Origin: Nocardiopsis flavescens
GTDB taxonomy: Bacteria > Actinomycetota > Actinomycetes > Streptosporangiales > Streptosporangiaceae
Direction: 5' to 3'
Length of the DNA: 64,000 bases
NCBI RefSeq assembly: GCF_900141985.1
Contig: NZ_FQZK01000010.1
Coordinates: 1-64,000 of the forward strand
Positions within the stretch are counted from its first letter, which is position 1. Every line of letters begins with the position of its first letter. The position numbers and the translations under genes are program-made. This document shows positions 58,252 through 64,000 of this stretch, in pieces. Below the pieces are notes generated by a model. It had not been told where the DNA came from and did not search any database. It worked only from the letters and a program-made list of their open reading frames with translations.

Positions 58252-59900
58252 TCCGCCTCAAACTGGCGCTGATGCGCCACTCCTTCACCGGGATGCGCGT
58301 GCTGGGGCTGGTCCTGGCCCTGCTGGGCGCCGCGCTGACCTGGTACCTGGCGGTCTCCTCCCCCGGCCCGCGGGTCCGTTCGGACCTGCTCCCCCTGGTC
58401 TTCGCGGTGTGGGCGGCGGCCTGGGCGCTGGGCCCCACGGTCGCCAACGGGGCGGGGACACTGCGCTCGCAGTACTTCGCGCTGCTGCCGATGGACCGCC
58501 GCCGCACGGGCGCGCTGCTGCTGGTCACGGCGTTCGTGGACCTGGGCCCGGCGCTGACGCTGGTCGCGTCGGCGGCGCTGGTGTGGCACGGCGCGTCCCT
58601 GTCGGCGGGCGCGGCCCTGGTCGCGGTGCCCGCGGCGCTGCTGCTGTGGGTCTCGCTGATCTCCCTCTCCCGGCTGGTGTTCCGGGCGCTGGGCGCGGCG
58701 ATGCACTCGCGGCTGGGAATGGAGATCGCCTCGGTGCAGTGGGGGCTCTTCCTGGCCCTGATCTTCTTCGGCTGGATGGCGGTGCAGCCGGCGCTGGCGG
58801 CGACGCTGGAGCTGCGCGACCGCGGCCTGGGCGAGGGTCCCACGGGCGCGCTGCTGGCGGCGCTGCCCACGTCGTGGCCGGTGCACGCCGTGGACGCGGC
58901 GGGGGCGGGGGCCTGGGGCTCGGCCCTGGGCTGGCTGGCGGCCACGGCCCTGACCTCGCTGGTCCTGGCGTCGGTCACGGCGGTGCTGCTGGCGCCCCGG
59001 GTGACGGCGCGCGGGGTGCGCCGGCGCGGGCGCCCGCCGGGGGCCCGGCCGCTCTCCCGGCCGGCCCGCGCCGTGCTGCCGGGCACCCCGCTGGGCGCGG
59101 TGGTGGGCAAGGAGCTGCGCCAGTGGTGGCGCGACCCGTGGCGGGGGCTGGAGGTGCGCGCCTCCCTGTGGGCGGGCCTGTTCATCGGCCTGCTGGCGTG
59201 GTCGAGCGACACGTTCTCGTTCTTCGCGCCGTTCGCCGGGGTGATCTGCGCGTTCATCATGGTGCTGGCCACCGCCAACATGTACGGCCACGACGGGACG
59301 GCGCTGTGGCTGACCGCGGTGGGCCAGGGCCCCGGCACGGCCCGTGCCGACGTGCGCGGCCGCCAGATCGCGATCGCGCTGCTGAGCGCGCCGGGGGCGC
59401 TGGCGCTGAGCGTGCTGTTCATCGTGCTCACCGGGGAGCACTGGGCCTGGCCCTACGTGCTGACCGGGCTGGCCGCGGTGTTCGGCGCGGGTTCGGGCCT
59501 GTCGCTGCTGTTCTCGGTGGTGGCGCTGTCCCCCGGGGTGGACCCGCAGCTGCGGGTGGACGCCAACGACAGCGGCGACAACCAGGTGCAGGTGTGGCTG
59601 TCGCTGCTGTCGCTGCCGGTGCTGGCGTCCCCGGCCGTACTGGCGGCGGTGTTCCTGGGGCTGGCCGGGGCGCCGTGGGCGGCGGTCCCGGTGGGGGTGG
59701 CCAACGGCCTGCTGGGCGCCCTGTGGCTGGGGCGGATCGCGCACCGGCGGCTGGACGGGCGCCTGCCGGAGACGTTCACCCGTATCCGCTACGGCAAAGC
59801 CGTCGCCCTCCAGGCGGTACCGGAGGCCGGGTCCCTACTGGACCGGCTGGAGCGGACCGCGATCTCCGGCAACGAGGAGACGCGGCCGCAGGGGTCCTGA
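58236..59900 (+). CDS. ABC exporter permease, large
   Basis: A 554-residue membrane protein with about twelve hydrophobic segments. It starts with GTG inside the ATPase gene (16-bp overlap), so the two are coupled. The central cytosolic loop has GTPLGAVVGKELRQWWRDPWRGLEVRASLW, where KELRQWWRDP is typical of ABC-2-type permeases. Two ABC-2 halves in one chain could explain its size. Substrate unknown; immunity or envelope stress export is plausible given the two-component pair next to it. Confidence 0.88.
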   Translation: MAVVLIRLKLALMRHSFTGMRVLGLVLALLGAALTWYLAVSSPGPRVRSDLLPLVFAVWAAAWALGPTVANGAGTLRSQYFALLPMDRRRTGALLLVTAFVDLGPALTLVASAALVWHGASLSAGAALVAVPAALLLWVSLISLSRLVFRALGAAMHSRLGMEIASVQWGLFLALIFFGWMAVQPALAATLELRDRGLGEGPTGALLAALPTSWPVHAVDAAGAGAWGSALGWLAATALTSLVLASVTAVLLAPRVTARGVRRRGRPPGARPLSRPARAVLPGTPLGAVVGKELRQWWRDPWRGLEVRASLWAGLFIGLLAWSSDTFSFFAPFAGVICAFIMVLATANMYGHDGTALWLTAVGQGPGTARADVRGRQIAIALLSAPGALALSVLFIVLTGEHWAWPYVLTGLAAVFGAGSGLSLLFSVVALSPGVDPQLRVDANDSGDNQVQVWLSLLSLPVLASPAVLAAVFLGLAGAPWAAVPVGVANGLLGALWLGRIAHRRLDGRLPETFTRIRYGKAVALQAVPEAGSLLDRLERTAISGNEETRPQGS

Positions 59901-59917
59901 ACCCCGCACAGACCCGG

Positions 59918-59942
59918 GCCGGGGCGTGGACGGCGCCCCGGC
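59918..59942. terminator. Hairpin between exporter operon and TetR gene
   Basis: A 9-bp stem GCCGGGGCG/CGCCCCGGC with a 7-nt loop between convergent genes. Confidence 0.5.
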
Positions 59943-60584
59943 TCAGGGACCGGGCTCGGTCCGCACCCTCGCGTAGAGGGCGGTGAGCCCGTCCAGGAAG
60001 GACGACAGGGCCAGCTCGAAGCTGTCCTCGTCGATCTCGGCGGCGTGCTCGGCCAGCCGGTGGGCCTGGGACAGGTTGGGGTAGCGGTCGCGGTAGACGC
60101 GCACGTCGTCGTCGAAGCCGCGCGCGAAGGAGCCGGTGGCCGAGCCCAGGACCAGGTAGCGGGTGGAGGCGCCGATCATGGTGGCGTAGCGGGGCGGCCA
60201 GCCCGCGCCCACCAGCCCGCCGTGGATGGCGTCGGCGCGGCGCAGCGCCTCCTCCCGGCGGCCGGGGCCCGCGGCGATGACCGGCAGCAGGTTGGGGTGG
60301 GCGGCCAGGGCGCCGCGGTAGGAGCGCGCCCAGGCGGTCAGGCCCCGGCGCCAGTCGCCGCTCTCGAACGCGGAGACCTCGATGTCCCGGGTGACCTCCT
60401 CGGCTATCGCGGCGAGCAGCTCCTCCTTGGTGCGGTAGTGGCTGTACAGGGAGGCCGCGCGCACGTCCAGCTCCTCGGCGAGCTTGCGCATGGACAGCCC
60501 GTCCAGCCCGTCCCGGTCGATGAGGGCGAGCGCGGCGCGGCGGATGCCCGCGCGGCTCAGGATCGGCGTCTTGGGTCGGGCCAC
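59943..60584 (-). CDS. TetR/AcrR-family regulator
   Basis: A 213-residue regulator. The HTH reads GIRRAALALIDRDGLDGLSMRKLAEELDVRAASLYSHYRTKEELLAAIAEE, with SMRKLAEELDVRAASLYSHYRTK close to tetracycline-repressor-type HTHs. The C-terminal domain resembles TetR_C_1. GTG 60584 has GAGGGGA about ten bases upstream. It is divergent from an acyl-CoA dehydrogenase and likely binds the TTAACC dyad at 60726-60748. Confidence 0.9.
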   Translation of the reverse strand: MARPKTPILSRAGIRRAALALIDRDGLDGLSMRKLAEELDVRAASLYSHYRTKEELLAAIAEEVTRDIEVSAFESGDWRRGLTAWARSYRGALAAHPNLLPVIAAGPGRREEALRRADAIHGGLVGAGWPPRYATMIGASTRYLVLGSATGSFARGFDDDVRVYRDRYPNLSQAHRLAEHAAEIDEDSFELALSSFLDGLTALYARVRTEPGP

Positions 60585-60725
60585 TGACCTGGGTCCCCTC
60601 TGCGGTGGGCCGGCACCGGTACCTCCGGTGTCCGGGCCCGATCATCGTACGGCCCCCGGCCGTCCGGACCCGTTCCGCGGGCGCGCCCCCTCTTGCCCCG
60701 GCGGCGGGGATCGTCGTACCCTCAA

Positions 60726-60748
60726 TTAACCGAACACCGTTAGGTTAA
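60726..60748. promoter_or_regulatory. 23-bp TetR-type operator
   Basis: TTAACC-G-AAC-ACC-GTT-A-GGTTAA is a dyad with nine of ten arm positions matched on each side. It contains a TAGGTT -10 candidate (60741-60746) and ends 13 bp before GTG 60762, so binding would block the dehydrogenase gene. Confidence 0.65.
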
Positions 60749-60761
60749 CTGGGAGCAGGCC

Positions 60762-61937
60762 GTGATCGATTTCTCGTTGAGCGAAGAGCAGCGCGCCGTC
60801 CGCGACTGGGTGCGGACCTTCGTCGAGCGGGAGCTGGTGCCGCTGGAGAACGGGGTGCTGCGGCGCGAGCGCGAGGGGCACCCCCCGGGCCTGGACCGCG
60901 AGGAGCGCGCCCGGCTGCGGGAGCTCGCCCGCAAGTCCGACTTCTGGGGCGTGGAGACGCCGGTGGAGTACGGCGGCATGGGGCTGGACCCGGTCACCGC
61001 GGCGGTCATCGAGATCGAGCTGGGCCGGACCTTCCTGACCTTCAAGTTCGGCGGCGAGGCCGACAACATCCTCTACCACTGCAACGAGGAGCAGCGGGAG
61101 CGCTACCTGCTGCCCACCATCGCCGGGGAGAAGCGGTCGTGCTTCGCCATCACCGAGCCGGGCGCCGGCTCGGACGCCAAGGCCATCCGCGCCCGCGCCG
61201 TGCGCGACGGCGACACGTGGGTGATCAACGGGGAGAAGACCTTCATCACCGGCGGCAACGAGGCCGACTTCGCCATGGTCTTCGCGGTCACCGACCCGGA
61301 GAGGGGCGCGAACGGCGGCGTCACCTGCTTCCTGGTGGACCGCGACATGGGCTGGACCTCCGAGCCCATCGACACCATGGGCGAGCGCCGCCCCGCCTCC
61401 CTGGTCTTCCAGGACGTGCGCGTGCCGCACGGGAACATCCTCGGCGAGGAGGGCGGGGGCTTCACCCTGGCGATGCAGTGGATCGGCAAGGGCCGCTACC
61501 TGCTCCCCGCCCGCGCCGTCGGCAGCTGCGAGCGGCTGCTGACCATGGCCGTCGAGTACTCCCGGACCCGGGAGACCTTCGGCGCGCCGATCGCCGACCG
61601 CCAGGCCATCCAGTGGATGATCGCCGACTCCCAGGTGGAGATCGAGGCGCTGCGCCTGCTCGTGCTGCACGCGGCCTGGCAGGTCGGCGCGGGCCGCGAC
61701 TCGCGCCACGCACAGTCCATCGCCAAGCTCTTCGGCGGCGTCAAGGCCAACGAGATCGTCGACCGCGTGCTCCAGATCCACGGGGGCATGGGGTACACGC
61801 GCGAGCTGCCCATCGAGCGGTTCTACCGCGACCTGCGCCTGCTGCGCATCTTCGAGGGCACCGACGAGATCCAGCGCCGCACGATCGCCCGCGACCTGCT
61901 CAGGGGCCACGTCAAGGTGGGCGCAACCCTGGGCTGA
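60762..61937 (+). CDS. Acyl-CoA dehydrogenase
   Basis: A 391-residue FAD enzyme. FAITEPGAGSDAKAIRARAVRDGDTWVINGEKTFITGGNEADF is the FAD/substrate region; RTRETFGAPIADRQAIQWMIADSQVEIEALRLLV and QIHGGMGYTRELPIERFYRDLRLLRIFEGTDEIQRR follow, with catalytic Glu365 in FEGT. This group often acts on short or medium-chain or modified acyl-CoAs. GTG 60762 has GGGAG upstream. Single-gene unit under a divergent TetR. Confidence 0.93.
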   Translation: MIDFSLSEEQRAVRDWVRTFVERELVPLENGVLRREREGHPPGLDREERARLRELARKSDFWGVETPVEYGGMGLDPVTAAVIEIELGRTFLTFKFGGEADNILYHCNEEQRERYLLPTIAGEKRSCFAITEPGAGSDAKAIRARAVRDGDTWVINGEKTFITGGNEADFAMVFAVTDPERGANGGVTCFLVDRDMGWTSEPIDTMGERRPASLVFQDVRVPHGNILGEEGGGFTLAMQWIGKGRYLLPARAVGSCERLLTMAVEYSRTRETFGAPIADRQAIQWMIADSQVEIEALRLLVLHAAWQVGAGRDSRHAQSIAKLFGGVKANEIVDRVLQIHGGMGYTRELPIERFYRDLRLLRIFEGTDEIQRRTIARDLLRGHVKVGATLG

Positions 61938-61951
61938 CCGCGGGAGTGCGG

Positions 61952-61985
61952 AAGGGGCCCGTGCCCGGTGCGGCACGGGCCCCTT
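61952..61985. terminator. Bidirectional terminator
   Basis: A perfect 14-bp stem AAGGGGCCCGTGCC and complement with a 6-nt loop, followed by TCCCC, between convergent genes. Confidence 0.75.
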
Positions 61986-62034
61986 TCCCCTCCGGGCCCG
62001 GGCAGGGCCGCGGCAGGGGTCCGGAGAACGCCCT

Positions 62035-62409
62035 CTAGCGGACGGCGACCAGGTCGCAGACGAAGATCAGGGTCTCGTTCGGGCCGATCTTGCCGCCCGC
62101 GCCGCGCTCGCCGTAGGCCAGGTGCGGCGGGATGACCAGCTTGCGGCGGCCGCCCACGCGCATGCCCAGGACGCCCTGGTCCCAGCCGGGGATGACCTGG
62201 CCGGCGCCCAGGCGGAAGCTCAGCGGGGCGCCGCGGCTCCAGCTGGCGTCGAACTCCTCGCCGCTGGAGAAGGCCACGCCCACGTAGTGGACGTCGACCG
62301 TGCTGCCGTGTCCGGCCTGCTGCCCCTCGCCGACCACGGAGTCGGTGATCTGCAGGTCCGCCGGCGGCGGGCCGTCGATGGGGTCGATCTCCGGACGCTC
62401 CAGAGCCAT
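62035..62409 (-). CDS. FKBP-type peptidyl-prolyl cis-trans isomerase
   Basis: A 124-residue single FKBP domain: VDVHYVGVAFSSGEEFDASWSRGAPLSFRLGAGQVIPGWDQGVLGMRVGGRRKLVIPPHLAYGERGAGGKIGPNETLIFVCDLV, with the FK506-pocket Tyr, Phe, Asp and Trp in place. It speeds proline isomerisation during folding. No signal peptide, so cytosolic. ATG 62409 has AAGAGG upstream. It lies 59 bp after manA on the same strand. Confidence 0.94.
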   Translation of the reverse strand: MALERPEIDPIDGPPPADLQITDSVVGEGQQAGHGSTVDVHYVGVAFSSGEEFDASWSRGAPLSFRLGAGQVIPGWDQGVLGMRVGGRRKLVIPPHLAYGERGAGGKIGPNETLIFVCDLVAVR

Positions 62410-62468
62410 GGTGGTACCTCTTCTGTGACACGGGTGAACAGAGGGGGCCAGCGTACCGGTCCCCGCGC

Positions 62469-63659
62469 TCAGCCCAGCAGCGCGCCGACCGTGGCCGCGA
62501 CGACGTGCCCGCGGCCCTCGATCTTGAGGGGTCCGCTGTCGGCCTGGACGAACACCGACTGCCCGCGGAGCAGCTCGATCCGGCGCCCGATCTCGGGTAT
62601 CAGCTCGACCCGGCCGTTCAGCGCGAGCACCACCGCGGGCCCCTCCCCGGGCAGGTGGGCGGTGACCCGGCCCGGACCGATCTCGTGCAGGGCGAACTCC
62701 GGCGCGGCCGGGCTGAACTGCCGCCTGCCGTCCTGGACGGTGGGCAGGGAGTACGGGATGGGCAGGACCGAGAAGTCGACCACGTCCAGCAGCTCGGCCG
62801 GGTCCACGTGCTTGCGGGTCAGTCCCGCCCGCAGCACGTTGTCGGAGCCCGCCATCACCTCGACGGCCGTGCCCTGGAGGTAGGCGTGCAGGTTGCCGGC
62901 GGGCAGGAAGAGTGCCTGCCCCGGCCAGAGCGTGACCCGGTTGAGCAGCAGCGACGCCACTGCTCCGGGGTCTCCCGGGTACCGGGCGGCCAGGTCGCCG
63001 ATGATGCCGGCGTGGGCGCACCGGGGGCGGACGCGCTCCCACTCGTCCACGAACCCGCCGATGAGCCGCCCGCGGTCGGCGGCGTCCAGGGTGAGCAGGC
63101 GGGTGAGCGCCGCCCGCAGCGCGGCGCGGTCGTCCTCCCGGGACAGGTCCTCGCGCAGCAGGTCGGCCAGCTCGCAGGACAGGTCCAGCAGGTCGCGGTG
63201 GGCGGCGGCGGGCTCGCGGAATCCGCACAGGGCCTCGAAGGGCTCCAGGGCCAGCAGCAGCTCGGGCTTGTGGTGGGGGTCGCGGTAGTTGCGGTGGGGC
63301 GCGTCGACCGGGATGCCCCGCTCCTCCTCGGCGGCGAACCCGGACCGGGCCCGGGCGGCGTCCGGGTGCACCTGGAGGGACAGGGGCTCGTCGGCGGCCA
63401 GGATCTTGAGCAGGAAGGGGAGGCGGGCGCCGAAGCGGTCGACGACCTCCGCACCCAGGACCCGGTGGGGTTCGGCGGTGATCAGCTCGGGCAGCGGGAG
63501 GGGTCCCCGCTCGCACCGGGCGGTGCTGGGGGCGCCGTGGTGGGCGCCCAGCCACAGCTCGGCCTGCGGGGTGCCGTCCGGCTCCAGGCCCAGCAGCCGG
63601 GGGATGGCCGTGCGCGCACCCCAGGCGTACGGTCGGACCTGGTTGGTGAGCCTGTGCAT
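62469..63659 (-). CDS. manA: Mannose-6-phosphate isomerase, class I
   Basis: A 396-residue zinc enzyme that interconverts mannose-6-phosphate and fructose-6-phosphate for GDP-mannose and mannoside synthesis. LTNQVRPYAWGARTAIPRLLG, AELWLGAHHGAPS, FLLKILAADEPLSLQVHPDAARAR (zinc ligands Gln and His), YRDPHHKPELLLAL (Glu ligand) and LFLPAGNLHAYLQGTAVEVMAGSDNVLRAGLTRKHVD are class I signatures. ATG 63659 has GGGGAG upstream. Confidence 0.95.
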   Translation of the reverse strand: MHRLTNQVRPYAWGARTAIPRLLGLEPDGTPQAELWLGAHHGAPSTARCERGPLPLPELITAEPHRVLGAEVVDRFGARLPFLLKILAADEPLSLQVHPDAARARSGFAAEEERGIPVDAPHRNYRDPHHKPELLLALEPFEALCGFREPAAAHRDLLDLSCELADLLREDLSREDDRAALRAALTRLLTLDAADRGRLIGGFVDEWERVRPRCAHAGIIGDLAARYPGDPGAVASLLLNRVTLWPGQALFLPAGNLHAYLQGTAVEVMAGSDNVLRAGLTRKHVDPAELLDVVDFSVLPIPYSLPTVQDGRRQFSPAAPEFALHEIGPGRVTAHLPGEGPAVVLALNGRVELIPEIGRRIELLRGQSVFVQADSGPLKIEGRGHVVAATVGALLG

Positions 63660-63963
63660 CCGCTCCCCGCTTTCCCGTCTGCAAGTTCTCACCCCGCCGA
63701 CGCTCCGGCGGGACGGGGGCCAGTCTCGCGAACGGAGCGGTCCCGCGTCGACCCGGCACGCCCCCCTGCCGGAGGTGGTGCTCGCATCCCCCGCCGCAGG
63801 CGCCCGGCTGACCGGTGGTCCGGCGGCGGCAACGAAGTTACCGGCAAGTAAATCATGATCCAGGACACAGGGACAGCACCACCGCGTCACTGCGGGCGAA
63901 AGCGCGGGGCCCACGGGCGGGCCCCGGCGGGCGGCAACGGGAGCGGGGGCCGCGGCCGGGGGC
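63660..63963. other. Intergenic region upstream of manA
   Basis: About 304 bp. It includes an AT-richer island near 63831-63860 (AGTTACCGGCAAGTAAATCATGATCC) that may hold the manA promoter on the minus strand. No gene seen. Confidence 0.4.
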
Positions 63964-64000
63964 TCAGCGCCTGCGGCGGACCCGGTCGGACTCGGCCACC
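63964..64000 (-). CDS. 3' end of an upstream gene (partial)
   Basis: A minus-strand frame enters from the right edge and ends ...VAESDRVRRRR at TGA 63964-63966. The basic Arg run looks like a real C-terminus, but only about 11 residues are visible, so no function can be given. Confidence 0.35.
   Translation of the reverse strand, partial: VAESDRVRRRR

Noticed and set aside
57012-59900. One 962-residue plus-strand frame joining upstream DNA to the ABC permease
   Set aside because: The upstream part is antisense to the sensor kinase and Arg/Pro-rich; the coupled GTG at 58236 with the ATPase overlap is the normal start.

Overview
The window is chromosomal DNA from a very GC-rich actinobacterium. 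Codons end almost always in G or C, GTG and TTG starts are frequent, many genes have a TANNNT box 6-8 nt before the start codon (leaderless mRNA), and there is an SsgB-type sporulation protein, a CvnA-like kinase beside a P450, and a Gly-Gly-Cys-Val tRNA cluster. The mix fits Nocardiopsis or a close relative (family Nocardiopsaceae); that is inferred from gene content, not proven. No insertion sequence, phage gene, integrase or CRISPR array was seen.

Layout. 1-7.7 kb: 5' part of deoC, an unknown protein, a DUF418 membrane acyltransferase, acetoacetyl-CoA synthetase, a HAD phosphatase, DUF4126 and DUF2630 proteins, and a CsoR copper sensor with its own operator. 7.7-14.9 kb: type II NADH dehydrogenase, then a TetR gene divergent from a three-gene acyl-CoA carboxylase/acyl-CoA dehydrogenase operon (methylcrotonyl-CoA type) across a 43-bp perfect palindrome. 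15-20.4 kb: a membrane-anchored unknown, a striking gene of four near-identical 20-residue repeats, thrS, a PGPGW membrane protein, and 150-bp tandem repeats next to a tRNA-Val. 20.5-24 kb: ssgB, a class IV aminotransferase, an orphan roadblock protein and four tRNAs.

24-31 kb: a secreted tripeptidyl-aminopeptidase-like lipoprotein, a MerR regulator, and a catabolic locus made of an IclR regulator, a dehydrogenase-RraA aldolase fusion, a TRAP-type large permease and a very small membrane partner. 31-41 kb: a run of short transcription units (CPBP protease, aldo/keto reductase, SDR plus TetR, SelW-like, UBP zinc finger, K+ channel, PadR with SnoaL-like protein, sirtuin, epoxide hydrolase, ECF sigma with a CU044_5270-type membrane protein). 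41-44 kb: a CvnA-like kinase translationally coupled to a cytochrome P450 that lacks ExxR, so a cut-down conservon.

44-54 kb: a serine hydrolase operon with an ArsR-like regulator, a DUF7144 membrane protein, an ssuD-C-A-B sulfonate uptake and desulfonation operon, a long-chain acyl-CoA ligase, and an AhpD-like protein divergent from a MATE exporter. 55-64 kb: a NarL-type two-component pair divergent from a two-gene ABC exporter, a TetR divergent from an acyl-CoA dehydrogenase across a 23-bp inverted repeat, an FKBP isomerase, manA, and the 3' end of one more gene.

Common themes are acyl-CoA and ketone-body metabolism (acetoacetyl-CoA synthetase, carboxylase operon, two acyl-CoA dehydrogenases, acyl-CoA ligase), each under local regulators with recognisable palindromic operators.
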